Assembly (NCBI GenBank): GCA_964615305.1
Contig: CAZTNA010000013.1
Coordinates: 22,797 to 86,796 of the forward strand
Length of the DNA stretch: 64,000 nucleotides
Direction: 5' to 3'
Origin: Bog-950 sp964615305
GTDB taxonomy: Bacteria > Bacteroidota > Bacteroidia > Chitinophagales > LD1
Part shown: one piece after another, positions 1 through 10,920 of the stretch
Position numbering within the stretch: position 1 is the stretch's first letter
How the letters are laid out: every line of letters begins with the position of its first letter
Position numbers and translations under genes: made by a program
The notes under the pieces: generated by a model
The model's input: the letters and a program-made list of their open reading frames with translations, nothing else
The model's database searches: none
What the model was told of the DNA's origin: nothing

Positions 1-3000
1 TTGGGGTAAAGCAACAAACACCGCTGGCAGTTGCAGGGTTACCGCTACGGCAACAGCGGAAAAGTGTATAGCAGGATAATCCCCTGATTTGGAAGCGTGC
101 TCCTGTAGTTGTGCGGGCGGTTAAAATAAACTCCAGCGCTGTGCACCCGGTGGTTGCCGGTTGGCTGATATCTATAATAGCGGTTACATCGCTTAAGCGA
201 AATCCGGGAGTAATAACTTTGAGAGTTACAGGACAACCCGCACTCTCAGGCAAACTTGAATGATAAAAACGTATAAGCCCGCTTAAAGAATCTTCGGCAG
301 CAGAAATGCTTCTCATACTCCAGACAAATCTTGTAGAAGGCGGAGCGAAGACACGCAATGCTTCGCCAAACTGCGGACTGTATCCGGTGCGGTCGCGGAG
401 TATGTGGTAAGTACTGCGATAGCGGTTGCGCTGAAATAAATACTGCATTAGCACTGCCATGTCATCGGCTGCAGGTTCCTTGGTACATACTCTTGGCGAA
501 GGGCAATCGCGGAAATTCATACAAGTGCTGTTGCCTGTAATTTGTATCACAGAATCATTTGCAGTATGTCCTTGTAATGTAAACTCATTAGTATTTACCG
601 CTGTAAAACAATCAAAGCGCACAATACTGTCCCAATCAATAGCAGCAGATGTTCTGTTTAAATTAATAGTGCACTGCAAATTTGACTCTGCATAAATTTT
701 GTATTGCAATGAGGTAGGAGTAACCGTAGCTGCCCAACGGTATTGCAAAGCAGTGCTGTTTGGAAACGACTGCACAAGACCTCTTGTAAGAACAACCGGT
801 GTTACATCAGGCAGCGTAATAGAAGCTTGTTTCAATTTTTTCTCCAATGCCAAAGCATCTAAAAACGAAAGCAAGTCGTATGAAATTCCGCAACCGCCAC
901 AACTGGTTTGCATCCGTTGAGTAGCCACATCGCGCAGTGCATACAAAGCGGCTTCAGTTATAGTGTCAACGTCTATCGGTAAATACGTAAGCGCATCCTG
1001 CGCATCTATAAAACGTTTTGTTCTATCGGCATAAAGCGGATTAGGCACGGTTCCAAAACTGTTTGTTCCAATTTGGTTGTTGTCGAAATAACCGGAAGAC
1101 AAAGCCCACGACCTTCTTGCTGAATCATGTATGCGCGCTTTCTTTTTCAAATAAAACTCACGATAAAAATTCCATTGCTTATCATTTACATAAGCTGTAG
1201 AGGTGAATAAACTTTTTCCGCGCACCTGTGCGTTTACATTCATGGCACCGGCATTTACGTTGTTGTAATTCACAGCCAGGTAAACTGCTTCTTCAATATT
1301 CAAATCAGGGAAACCGGTCAGCGGAGTGTAGTGCGCCAATGCATCGGTCATGGTAATTGCATAGGATGTCAGGTCTCTAAATAACGGATCGTTTGCACAA
1401 GCCAGCGTGCGATGATTTATCAAATTGCGTGAAGCAGCTTCGGTATAAGTGGTTGTGTTGCGCATCAGTGAATCGTAACTGCTGCTCGCTTTTTGTTTTA
1501 TGCACCACATGTAGTACGGATACTCCGGATGATACACCACTAACGCCTCTGCCCATTGCGATTGCCAGTAGTGAATAAAGTCGCGCACATCGTTCAGATA
1601 AGCAGGTTTTACAAAACGTTTACCATCGCGCACTACTACATCTGCTTCGCGGTGCGAAGGCAAATTGTCTGGCCCAATTTCTATATAGGCAATACTGCCA
1701 TCGCGGTTTTGATAATCGAAGGCAGGAATTTGCCAGGTAGCACCCATCACCGGCAATTGGTTTCCGGTATTAAAGACTGACAATGAAAACTCGGTAGGGT
1801 CAACAATGCCGAGAGGAAAATCAGGATTGGTAGTGTCCATGTATTCTCCGTACTGTCCACCCGGACTTACATCAGCCAACAATAATTCTAAAGCAGAAGC
1901 ACATGTAGATGCAGGGCCTGTATTACAATAACGCATACAAGTGCCATCATTCAAAGCGCGCATTTGCACCGGAAAAGTTACGGTAGAACCGGGAGTGGCA
2001 CGTTGGTTAAATCTCCGCTCTACCACAGTTTGCGGGCAAGTGTTACAAACTGCATCGCACGGATTACCTACTACTGTTCCTGCAAATGGCTCGGCAGGTT
2101 GCACGCACAGGTGTGCTTTGTAATCATTGACATACACATTAACAGCACTGTCGTTTACAGTCAATCGTTTGCTGATGAAATAATTTCCCGGGTCAAGTTC
2201 CAGTGTTCTTGGAAAATTTACCGGAGACGAAGCACAGGTATTCAATGCTGTTAAACTTCCTATGCGCTGTTTTTCGTGCCAGAATACTTCTCCGCAATCG
2301 TTGCGCACATCAATAGTTAAGTCATAAATGCAGTCGTAGCAAAGCGAATTATTATTGCAGTAACGGTCGTTATAACTTGGTGGTGTAAGTGAGTAACTAA
2401 AAGCAACACTGCTTCTTTTACCAAGCAACAAACTTTTTTGGCTCACTAAACTATTAGTAGCAACATCTACTCTGTTGTCTTCTTCAATTAAGTGGAGTGT
2501 GATATTGAAGTCGCTGCCTTGGGGCAACGCTGTGTAAACATCAGGCGAAAGTCCTGTTAATGCAGTTGCCACCACATTGCCGCGAATATCTTTGTACGAA
2601 ACGTGCGCCTGTCCGTTTTCGTCAATTATCATTTCTTTTTTGTACCGCGAAGCATTGCCGGCATCGTTACCAAACATCCGGTCTAACTCATCCTGCGAAG
2701 GTGTGCCGTAAAACATTTTTACTTCATGACCACTTCCTTTTTTTAAGTCCACACCTGCTTTTGCAATAGAGGAAGGGCGACCTGTTTTATCTGGGGTATA
2801 AGAAACTTGTGTGAACGGATACCCCTGAGCATCGGGAATAAACTGGTTAAAACCTGTTTTATCAGCATTGCTTGGCGAGTAATATTTACCCGCACCTGAA
2901 TTTGCACTGAACGGCTCAGATGAAGGATTACAACCACTCGCATCTAAATCAAAATCCTTTTTGTTGTAAGGTTGTTCGTCTCCGTTACGATTAAAATTTT

Positions 3001-4303
3001 TCTGATAACCAATTTTAGGGTGTGTAGTGTTATAACTGAACAGACCCGTAATGTTGCTAACATCTAAAACAAAACCCGTAGGTAGGGTAAACAACTGGTA
3101 CTGCGGAGAAAAAGGACTACCGCTGCTGCCACCGCCAATTACAATGGAGCCCGAAGATGATGGTGTGGTAGTCGGCTTTATTGGAGCCGGTAACGTTTGG
3201 ATAGCAGGACGACCCTGATGGTCGTAAATGGTTTCTGCCACTAATAAATTTAAATCGGTTTGTGCACTACTTACCAACTGGCGCTGGCGTAAAGTGCCGT
3301 CCATATAACTGACCGTTTCTTTATGCAAATCATCACCGCCAAACGCACCGGAGTATTGCCAGTTCATTTTGTCGGCTTCATGCGCAAGAGCAGCCGTTAT
3401 TTTATAGAAAGAATTTGCTTCTGCCGTAACACCGGTGCCGCTGTTATTATTAAACGCACTCCATCTGCCGTATTGCAGTTCATCAAAATAAGTTCCAGAT
3501 AATCCAACAGCGCGCACACGTACCAGCACATACCCTCTTTCAAACACCATCGGAATTTCCAATTGAGTATTTTGGGTAGTTACGCGTGTATTGTTATGTC
3601 TGAAGTCGTAAACAATTTGTCCCGCAGGTTTCTCACCGGTGGGTGTGCCATCATAATTATCTACAAAAGTCCACTCCACATCATAGCGCTCTGCCCAGGG
3701 CAATTCTTTCCATTGCAGTTTTAAGTAACCATTGTTGGTGCTCGGCAAAAACGAATTTACAACAGGGCTTTCGCTGATTGTTGCCGGGAAAAACTTATCA
3801 GCACTGTACTGAAAATTAAGTTGCAGTGAATTATCATCAGCAGGTACACTCAATACAGTTTTGTTAATGGTTTTAATCTGCGCCCACACTGCACCTTTCA
3901 ATACGTACACATCTTTTGCTTTGTAAGCGCTTCCTCCGTTGGGATTATAATTAACGTTTAGCGTAACAGTATCGTATCTGATGCTTGAGGTTGGTAATTC
4001 CTTGAAGGCAATTAAACACTCCACCGAAGATGTAAATGTGGCGGCTGGTGGCTCCGCATTATTAGGATTTACACAAAGTGTAAGAGTCACTTCTTTGCGG
4101 GTGAATTTATAACGCTCTCCATCAGGGGCTAATGTGCCGTTTGGCAACATCGTTTCGAAATCGTAGATGGTATCAATCAAAGTATCACTGACAGAAGCCC
4201 GCACAAAGTCACCGGAGATTCGTGTTACCACATAACCATCGGTTTTGGCAAAAACAGTTTGCGATAAAACCACCAGTAAAAGCAGAAGGATTTTGTTTTG
4301 CAT
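1..4303 (-). CDS. Giant secreted YD/RHS-type protein (DUF6443-like), 3' end outside window
   Basis: The frame is open from an ATG at 4303 to the left edge (1434 codons seen), so the C-terminus is missing. It begins with a signal peptide (MQNKILLLLLVVLSQTVFA). FN3-like segments follow at about residues 190-280. Near residues 325-370 is the stretch VSYMDGTLRQRQ...AETIYDHQGRPAIQ, which I recognise from Bacteroidota RHS/DUF6443 proteins. Cysteine-rich segments lie near residue 650 (CYDCIYDLTI) and residue 1135 (CGGCG). An RHS core and variable tip would be expected beyond the edge; this is an inference. The start codon lies 1 nt past the stop of the upstream 2199-codon gene (TAAcATG), so the two are translationally coupled. 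The likely location is the cell surface or outside the cell. Confidence 0.85.
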   Translation of the reverse strand, partial: MQNKILLLLLVVLSQTVFAKTDGYVVTRISGDFVRASVSDTLIDTIYDFETMLPNGTLAPDGERYKFTRKEVTLTLCVNPNNAEPPAATFTSSVECLIAFKELPTSSIRYDTVTLNVNYNPNGGSAYKAKDVYVLKGAVWAQIKTINKTVLSVPADDNSLQLNFQYSADKFFPATISESPVVNSFLPSTNNGYLKLQWKELPWAERYDVEWTFVDNYDGTPTGEKPAGQIVYDFRHNNTRVTTQNTQLEIPMVFERGYVLVRVRAVGLSGTYFDELQYGRWSAFNNNSGTGVTAEANSFYKITAALAHEADKMNWQYSGAFGGDDLHKETVSYMDGTLRQRQLVSSAQTDLNLLVAETIYDHQGRPAIQTLPAPIKPTTTPSSSGSIVIGGGSSGSPFSPQYQLFTLPTGFVLDVSNITGLFSYNTTHPKIGYQKNFNRNGDEQPYNKKDFDLDASGCNPSSEPFSANSGAGKYYSPSNADKTGFNQFIPDAQGYPFTQVSYTPDKTGRPSSIAKAGVDLKKGSGHEVKMFYGTPSQDELDRMFGNDAGNASRYKKEMIIDENGQAHVSYKDIRGNVVATALTGLSPDVYTALPQGSDFNITLHLIEEDNRVDVATNSLVSQKSLLLGKRSSVAFSYSLTPPSYNDRYCNNNSLCYDCIYDLTIDVRNDCGEVFWHEKQRIGSLTALNTCASSPVNFPRTLELDPGNYFISKRLTVNDSAVNVYVNDYKAHLCVQPAEPFAGTVVGNPCDAVCNTCPQTVVERRFNQRATPGSTVTFPVQMRALNDGTCMRYCNTGPASTCASALELLLADVSPGGQYGEYMDTTNPDFPLGIVDPTEFSLSVFNTGNQLPVMGATWQIPAFDYQNRDGSIAYIEIGPDNLPSHREADVVVRDGKRFVKPAYLNDVRDFIHYWQSQWAEALVVYHPEYPYYMWCIKQKASSSYDSLMRNTTTYTEAASRNLINHRTLACANDPLFRDLTSYAITMTDALAHYTPLTGFPDLNIEEAVYLAVNYNNVNAGAMNVNAQVRGKSLFTSTAYVNDKQWNFYREFYLKKKARIHDSARRSWALSSGYFDNNQIGTNSFGTVPNPLYADRTKRFIDAQDALTYLPIDVDTITEAALYALRDVATQRMQTSCGGCGISYDLLSFLDALALEKKLKQASITLPDVTPVVLTRGLVQSFPNSTALQYRWAATVTPTSLQYKIYAESNLQCTINLNRTSAAIDWDSIVRFDCFTAVNTNEFTLQGHTANDSVIQITGNSTCMNFRDCPSPRVCTKEPAADDMAVLMQYLFQRNRYRSTYHILRDRTGYSPQFGEALRVFAPPSTRFVWSMRSISAAEDSLSGLIRFYHSSLPESAGCPVTLKVITPGFRLSDVTAIIDISQPATTGCTALEFILTARTTTGARFQIRGLSCYTLFRCCRSGNPATASGVCCFTP

Positions 4304-4304
4304 G

Positions 4305-7300
4305 TTATCTGGTTTTTGGCTTAGATGAACGAATCTCCTGGAGTGTAACAATATTGTCTTCCGTTTCTTTCTTGGTACGCACCAAGTTTCCTTCGTTGTC
4401 GTACTCATACATAGCTCCATAATTATTTTCATCAAGCATGGCCATCAACCGAAGTGTGCGCGGGTTGTAAACAAAAGTTTTCATCATGCTATTAAAGGGC
4501 TGAATGCGCACATCATCATACCAGGCACGTGCACCCGGACTAAGTTCTATCGTTATGCTTCGCACATTAGCGGGGATATCAAACGTGGCGTTTATCTGCT
4601 GCCATCCGTCAATGCTTTTCCCCTCGCGGCTTGCGGTTGTCAAAGTTGTTTCCGCCCCTGAGCTATTAGTGCACTTAATTTTTATTTCGCCACTTAAGCT
4701 GACAATAGTTGATAATGTACCGGTTGGTATAAGAGGAACGTTGTTCAAAAGCATATTGCCGATATTCTGCAAAGTATTATTGCCACCGCTGCTCTCGGTA
4801 GTTCCAAAAGCACCGGAAGATGTTTCTTTACGAATCCATGCACTGAGAATATACTTCCCGGGCTGTGGGGTAAACGGCTGAATAAGATTGTTTTTCCTTG
4901 CCGTGAATGTTCCATCTGCAATAGGAACTGTTTCAGCTTCGGTGTATGCAAAAAAGTCACGTGTGAGTTGGGTAGTAGTGTTTACCTGCAAACTACTATT
5001 GCCTGTATGGCTGAAAGCTGAACTTATTTTTGCTGATGAAGTATCGAATTTAAAATGCGGAAGTATGGGACAGTCGTTCCATGGATTCGATGCCGCGTTT
5101 TTATATTGGTAATCTTCGAACCCATCAAAGGCAGTTGTGTAATAACGCGCATTAGCAGCCGCTAAAACCGGCAGAGAAAATCCATATCCAAATACTTCGC
5201 TACTGTAAATTCCTAAACTGTTTTTGCTTTCTAAGTTGCGGCCGTATGGGTCGTAAGTAGTTGCAGATGTTGCCAACTGCCAGTTAGGAATACTGCCGCT
5301 GTTTTGCATGGGCTGCGTGGGAGAATGAGGAGTGAAAAACGAATTGAAAGAACCGCTGAACGTTCCACCCGTAGCCACACTGCCTGTGCTTCGCTCGCTG
5401 CGGTAAGCATAGTCGGCTTTTTTGCGCCAGTTGCCATATATGCCACACACAAACGGATTTACTTTTCCGCTGTCCGAGGCAGCACAACTTACTTCGTCCT
5501 CACCTATATATCTTTCTTCGCAAAGCAGAAGAGGTAAGCACGATGAAGTAATGCGCACACGAGCGGAAGTGGTTGAAGGCACTAATGCATTTGTGTTTAA
5601 GTTAAACCCTCCACGGTAAGTAATTATTCCCAGTGCAGTATTAGCATCTTCGCATGTTGCGCGGTCGCTTGCATCTGCAAGAGAAAGGTCTATCGTAAAA
5701 TTCTGAATTGAATCGGGAAATGGAGTGTTGCCATCTGCCATGCTCAACTTAATGCTGCAAGAAGTAGAATCGCTATTAATGATTTGCCATTCCATTTCTG
5801 TGCCTAAGCGCAGCGAATTCATCTTACGTGTGCCGCGGGACAAATTATTGTTGAGAAAAGTGGAGAAATCGCTATAATCATGTGAAGCATTTAAATCAAC
5901 TCCGGTTTCGTTATAGTCGCCTTTGTTGAAGATGGCGCGAACAAAATTCTCCAATACTGTTTTGTAGCTCTTGCCCAACTTATCGGAGTAAGCCCTACAA
6001 TTGCATTGATACTGCGGCTGTGTAGCTGTAAATGCCGCATAAGTTTGCCATACATTGCTGTAAGTGGCTGCATTGGCATTAATAATTTGACTGGAAGGAA
6101 TTGCAAAACGGTTTTCAGCCACGGGGTTAGTAAGTGTTTGCACACTTCCGGCATTTTCTGCCAGATGATTCCTGTTGCCACTGCGAAGTACTTCTACATA
6201 GTAGCTTCCATCGCGCGAAATACGTACACCCATTTCATCAATCAATGAGAGTGTTGTGGGTGTTACTTCCAGTACCCACGCTTTTTTAGGTGGTGCATCA
6301 GTAGTCAATCCCGGAATGCCAACAACACCTAGCACCGGAGAGTAATGGTGTATCAGAATTTCATCGCCTACACGAAATTTGCTGCTGTAATCAGCGAGAG
6401 CAGGAAGTGTAATAGAAAACTCTGCGCCTTGATTTTTGTAAGCTGCATCCATGCCTTTGTTGTTAGCAATCCAATAAGCTGGAATGTTTACTCCGTATTG
6501 TTTGCCGCCAAACTCGTTTAATGATTCGTTTACAATTGACGAACCGGTTTGCCTGTCGTAAAGTGTGGTGCTTACACTTACATTGGCTCCGTTGCTATAC
6601 GATTCTACTCTGTCTAAAATTCCGCTCTTGTGAATTACTTTAGTAAACGTTAGGGCGCGATAGCGCTTCAACACATAATTCATTTGCGGATAAATTCCGG
6701 GTATAAAAACCGGAATTACCGAAGCCATAAACCCATCGGTGTTTACTTCTACTCCGCGTCCAAAAGTTTCTTCCACACTTTCGCGAGCATCGGTATAAAT
6801 TTCGTAATCAACCCCAAAATCCTGGTAGCGGGTAGCCCCTGTTTCACCATCTACTACAGATACATAATTGTTCAACTGATTACCTGTTGACTTATAAAAA
6901 AACTGTTGCCCCGAAATAGGATTTACTGAATCGGTTTCCTGAAAAACTTTTACTGATTTTTCTTTACCGTGCATGTTGTTCAGCTGCACACTTATACCTT
7001 GCGACACGGTGGCTTGTTTCTCATAATAGAAAGGCGGGAACGGAACCTCCTTAGGATTTACCTGCAAATTGGTTCGGTAAGTAAAGCTTGGAAAATCTTT
7101 AGCTGTGTAAAACTCGTGTGTGGTAAACCCAGTAGCGTTCTTAGTTACGTTAGCGTTTTGCAGGTTGCGCACTTTCACTTTGCTATAACCAACCCCAGCC
7201 CCGGGGTAAAATATTTTACCCAGCGGGCCAACCTGATACAAACTAACATCAATACTCAATGGTTTTTCAATGCTGTATCTTGTTGGAAGCGAAAACGGAT

Positions 7301-10300
7301 TTTCATCGGCATTAGTAGTAGGTTCGTAAGAAACCACACCGCTGCTTACTTTTGTTTCTACACCACCAATGTTTGCTGTGGTAGTATAAAAATACTCCGT
7401 GCCATAAACAGATGAAGTGTTAGGCACTCCACTCATACTTGCCCAGTTGTCGTTGGTGGTAATTTTCTTTACGCGTGCACCGCCACCATACTTCATTAAC
7501 AGCGGAGTGTTTAAGCGGATTTTGCTTTTGCCCACTTCAATTTTTTGTGCATGACCATGATTGCGCAAGAGCGTGTTCGGGTCGCTGAAAAATTCGCCCA
7601 TAGCAGCCATTGTATTTACAGCGGCCTCGGCAAATTGTAATGGGTCGGCCTCGCCATCCATAGGACTAGGGTCGTTGTAAATAAGTTCCGGCATGCTCTT
7701 CCTTATCTTTTGCCAAGCCGTTTTTGCAAATGGGTGCACACCATTTTCATCCGGGGTATTCCCATCGCCATTTACTAATAACGGAAGTTTAACCCATGCA
7801 TAACGGTAAGTGCCCGTAGTGCCACCGGTACAAAAACCATAATCGGTGTTGTAAGTGGCAAGATTCACGGGCACAAAACCATCTACTTTTTCTACTGCAT
7901 GTACATCGCCACCTGTAGGGTACGAACGTGCTGCTAAATCTATTTGTGCTGAAAAGAAGAGTTCATCAATACCAGTGATGTAAGAACGAAGTTCATCGGC
8001 ATTGGCAGTTGGGCGCTTCAATTCAAATTTCAGATACCGGTATTTATCATCACCGTTATAAAGTCCCCTTTCACCTAAATCAACTTCTGTAGGAATAGCA
8101 TCCTTGTCCCTTTCGAGTGAAACTGCTTTAAGCTGAAACATTTCCATAGCCACCTTATCTTGCACATAGGCGTAGTCATCTGTTTCGTAGGTTATTTCCA
8201 TAGCACTGCCTTCGGGAGTTTTAATTCCTGTAAGCAACCATGCAGAAGCATAAGAGTCAGCAGTTTCGCGACTTAGTTTGGCATAGGTAGAAGCATCATC
8301 TTCTTCGGCAGATTTATCTAAGTAATTTCCCCATTTGTCAACCTTCTTTGGGTTGTAGTTAGGGTTAGTGTTGCTGTAAGAAAACACATATTGGCTCAGT
8401 TTCCCTTTCTCGGAATTGCCGTAGGTGAAATAAATTTTTGTGAGGGTGAGTTTGCCTGTATCTTCTGAAACAGCATTAGGCACTTTCTTGCAAAGGGTGT
8501 AATCGTATTCAAAAAACACTTTTTTAAGCGGTACTGCCTGGCTGCCTTTTTCTAACAATTCACTTTTACTGTAAAGCACAATAGAATCGAGCTTGCTTAA
8601 ACGCGAACGCGAATCATTTCCTCCGTTTTCGTCTAATGCTGCTAGTGCATCTTTGCGCTCTGAGTAATAAAATTCGGCTTCGTAATTTTTGGTTTCAATA
8701 GAATGTACATTCCAAACTTCTTTTACGCCATAGCTGTAATGTGCTTTGTTATCATGAGCATCGCTCTTGGTTCCTTCCTGAAAAAACGCTTTGTTTTTTT
8801 GCATAGGCATACGCCACATATAACTTGCGTTTGTTTGCGTGTAGTTGATACGTGTGTAGTTTCCCAAATCATCGCTGGTAAGTCCGTTACCGGTAAGGTC
8901 AACATAGTCATCACTTAACACTCCGGTAAGCATCCAGGCATACGGATATGCAGGAGTTGTTTCGGCTTCAAAAAAATTATCGAACCCGCGCCTGTTCCTG
9001 ATAGTGTTATCCTGACCGGGGACATAGTCAATCATCTTTTTTCCATCAGGGGTTGCATCGGTACGGCTGATGTTAAACGAAACATCTCTTGAGTACAGAT
9101 TATATGCAGGCAGTCCATATACATACCGCACGCCATCGTTGCGCGTTACGGTTACTTCGCTCATGTGATGGTCGGCACGGTAAGCAGCTGTTCGATTGAT
9201 TTTGCGAACCCATATAGCATTGCTTGCTGCACGAGTTGCAGTAACGCCTTGCTTGTAACTAATTAGTTGTTTTTCTACACCATTATGTGCTGCTTGCCAT
9301 GCATTTTGATAGCTAAATAATGTATTTCGCGGCTCACGATTTTTACGAAGAATTTTTGTGGCGTCAAGTTCGCGAGGCGGTTGAGTGCCTGTGCTTATTA
9401 TCTTGTTGGTGGTAGTGCCGTTGTTATTTACCTCTGCACAAATAGGGTAGTAACTACCCATATTTGCAAACTGCTCAGGATTTGCCATAGCAGTGGCCTC
9501 GCCCATATTTTTAAAATACACAGCTTCGTACAGTCCGGTATCGCTAGTAAATGCAAAGGGCTGGGCAAAGGTGTTTCCCTCTTGCCATTTTTTTGTTCGC
9601 CCGTTCATGGTGGTTAGTTTAAAATCGCCTCCGAACTTTACCAACTGACCAAGCCCTACTTCAAACCCACCGGCTACGTTGTTATTGTTTTGTGTTTTCA
9701 GCGGGTCGTGCAGAGTGCCAATGTCGTTTCTGAACGGACGAAAACTTCCGCCTACTCCCTGACCATTTACTGTATAGATATCGTGTGTAAAACAAGTTAC
9801 CGGTAAGTTTGGGCGTTCGGCAATAAACGCACCATCGTTATCACGGTTAAAATCCAACAAATTTCTGCCATTCGAAGAATTTTGAGAATAGATGTAACCG
9901 TACGCAGGCATAGAATCAATATGAGTAGCCAACGATTGAATGCTGGCACTGCCTGCTATAGCACCGCTCAAGTGCATGAGCGTAACTTCACCGCCAAGTT
10001 TAAATGAAAATTCACCTCCTAAAGTTTTCAGAGGCATATCATAAGTAGGCGTGTAAGAAGGTGAGGCAAACGAAACCGGGAATTTAAAGTTTACACTTTG
10101 CCCACCTTCACGAACACGGTCATTGGTATATTGCATGCCGGGCACACGGTGCTTTCGAGAACCGCTGAAACCTGCTCCGAAGGTAAGCGACTTTAACCCC
10201 TCGCGTGATGTAACTCCCAGCCCAATTCCTGTGCCTACACCAACGGTGTGTTCCCCTTCTTTCAATTTACCACTTAGCGAACCATTAGCATTGAAACTAG

Positions 10301-10904
10301 CACCTCCCTTATTGCTTATGCCCACGCCAAAATCCATTGAGCCACTCAGGTTTACATCGCCACAGTCGGCTGAAAATTTTTGTGTCTGGCTCATGCCCAA
10401 ACCAATTTCCCAACCATCGTAATTGCTGCGCGAAATAGTGGTGCTGAAACTATTGCCGAGTTTTGCAAAATCGAATCCGGTAAACTCACTGGCAAAACTC
10501 ATATCTACCCCAACTTCTGTTTTCGGTTTTATGTTCATCTCTTTTTCCACTTTGTCTCCACTAAAATCATCAGGCAAGCCACGCACATCACGGCTGATAG
10601 ATCCCACATCTAAATTCCAGCCAAGGCCTACACATGTAGCATCGGCTTCCATATTTACGCCACTGCTGTTGTAAGAAATAGAAACCGGATACCCGCCTAC
10701 ATCAAGAAGTGGAATATTGTAACTAAAATCTCCGGTAAATAGATTGACCAATTGTTGCTCACCTGCCTGTGAAAACTGCTGTACTTCAGGTACTGACGGC
10801 CCACCGGTAAGCGCTAGTGTATGCATAGGCAAAATCATTTCGAGCAATTGAACGCTCGCCAGCATCAATGCTATCTTCTTCACATGTTTTCTAATTTGCT
10901 TCAT
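4305..10904 (-). CDS. Giant secreted RHS/SpvB-like protein with C-terminal YD repeat
   Basis: The protein has 2199 residues and an N-terminal signal sequence (KKIALMLASVQLLEMILP). Residues of about 40-115 hold the Bacteroidota RHS N-terminal signature (VNLFTGDFSYNIPLLDVGGY, GLGWNLDVGSISR, RGLPDD), similar to SpvB/TcaC amino ends. A Gly-rich, beta-like stretch follows at about 130-330, then a long low-similarity beta-rich body. Residues of about 2030-2140 look like a jelly-roll carbohydrate-binding fold (KYILSAWIRK ... ARAWYDDVRI). The C-terminus is one YD repeat (MYEYDNEGNLVRTKKETE). It is third of four genes in a minus-strand operon: 16 nt after the Ig-like gene and 1 nt before the next giant gene. 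No toxin tip is visible. A role in surface adhesion or a cage-like shell is an inference; substrate and target are unknown. Confidence 0.85.
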   Translation of the reverse strand: MKQIRKHVKKIALMLASVQLLEMILPMHTLALTGGPSVPEVQQFSQAGEQQLVNLFTGDFSYNIPLLDVGGYPVSISYNSSGVNMEADATCVGLGWNLDVGSISRDVRGLPDDFSGDKVEKEMNIKPKTEVGVDMSFASEFTGFDFAKLGNSFSTTISRSNYDGWEIGLGMSQTQKFSADCGDVNLSGSMDFGVGISNKGGASFNANGSLSGKLKEGEHTVGVGTGIGLGVTSREGLKSLTFGAGFSGSRKHRVPGMQYTNDRVREGGQSVNFKFPVSFASPSYTPTYDMPLKTLGGEFSFKLGGEVTLMHLSGAIAGSASIQSLATHIDSMPAYGYIYSQNSSNGRNLLDFNRDNDGAFIAERPNLPVTCFTHDIYTVNGQGVGGSFRPFRNDIGTLHDPLKTQNNNNVAGGFEVGLGQLVKFGGDFKLTTMNGRTKKWQEGNTFAQPFAFTSDTGLYEAVYFKNMGEATAMANPEQFANMGSYYPICAEVNNNGTTTNKIISTGTQPPRELDATKILRKNREPRNTLFSYQNAWQAAHNGVEKQLISYKQGVTATRAASNAIWVRKINRTAAYRADHHMSEVTVTRNDGVRYVYGLPAYNLYSRDVSFNISRTDATPDGKKMIDYVPGQDNTIRNRRGFDNFFEAETTPAYPYAWMLTGVLSDDYVDLTGNGLTSDDLGNYTRINYTQTNASYMWRMPMQKNKAFFQEGTKSDAHDNKAHYSYGVKEVWNVHSIETKNYEAEFYYSERKDALAALDENGGNDSRSRLSKLDSIVLYSKSELLEKGSQAVPLKKVFFEYDYTLCKKVPNAVSEDTGKLTLTKIYFTYGNSEKGKLSQYVFSYSNTNPNYNPKKVDKWGNYLDKSAEEDDASTYAKLSRETADSYASAWLLTGIKTPEGSAMEITYETDDYAYVQDKVAMEMFQLKAVSLERDKDAIPTEVDLGERGLYNGDDKYRYLKFELKRPTANADELRSYITGIDELFFSAQIDLAARSYPTGGDVHAVEKVDGFVPVNLATYNTDYGFCTGGTTGTYRYAWVKLPLLVNGDGNTPDENGVHPFAKTAWQKIRKSMPELIYNDPSPMDGEADPLQFAEAAVNTMAAMGEFFSDPNTLLRNHGHAQKIEVGKSKIRLNTPLLMKYGGGARVKKITTNDNWASMSGVPNTSSVYGTEYFYTTTANIGGVETKVSSGVVSYEPTTNADENPFSLPTRYSIEKPLSIDVSLYQVGPLGKIFYPGAGVGYSKVKVRNLQNANVTKNATGFTTHEFYTAKDFPSFTYRTNLQVNPKEVPFPPFYYEKQATVSQGISVQLNNMHGKEKSVKVFQETDSVNPISGQQFFYKSTGNQLNNYVSVVDGETGATRYQDFGVDYEIYTDARESVEETFGRGVEVNTDGFMASVIPVFIPGIYPQMNYVLKRYRALTFTKVIHKSGILDRVESYSNGANVSVSTTLYDRQTGSSIVNESLNEFGGKQYGVNIPAYWIANNKGMDAAYKNQGAEFSITLPALADYSSKFRVGDEILIHHYSPVLGVVGIPGLTTDAPPKKAWVLEVTPTTLSLIDEMGVRISRDGSYYVEVLRSGNRNHLAENAGSVQTLTNPVAENRFAIPSSQIINANAATYSNVWQTYAAFTATQPQYQCNCRAYSDKLGKSYKTVLENFVRAIFNKGDYNETGVDLNASHDYSDFSTFLNNNLSRGTRKMNSLRLGTEMEWQIINSDSTSCSIKLSMADGNTPFPDSIQNFTIDLSLADASDRATCEDANTALGIITYRGGFNLNTNALVPSTTSARVRITSSCLPLLLCEERYIGEDEVSCAASDSGKVNPFVCGIYGNWRKKADYAYRSERSTGSVATGGTFSGSFNSFFTPHSPTQPMQNSGSIPNWQLATSATTYDPYGRNLESKNSLGIYSSEVFGYGFSLPVLAAANARYYTTAFDGFEDYQYKNAASNPWNDCPILPHFKFDTSSAKISSAFSHTGNSSLQVNTTTQLTRDFFAYTEAETVPIADGTFTARKNNLIQPFTPQPGKYILSAWIRKETSSGAFGTTESSGGNNTLQNIGNMLLNNVPLIPTGTLSTIVSLSGEIKIKCTNSSGAETTLTTASREGKSIDGWQQINATFDIPANVRSITIELSPGARAWYDDVRIQPFNSMMKTFVYNPRTLRLMAMLDENNYGAMYEYDNEGNLVRTKKETEDNIVTLQEIRSSKPKTR

Positions 10905-10920
10905 ACGATATGATTTTTAT

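Noticed and set aside
45..236. Minus-strand open frame of 63 codons at the left edge
   Set aside because: It overlaps the long open frame of the giant RHS-type gene in another phase and has no recognisable content.
4504..10674. Several plus-strand open frames inside the 2199-codon gene
   Set aside because: They are antisense to a clear gene and encode composition-driven sequence.
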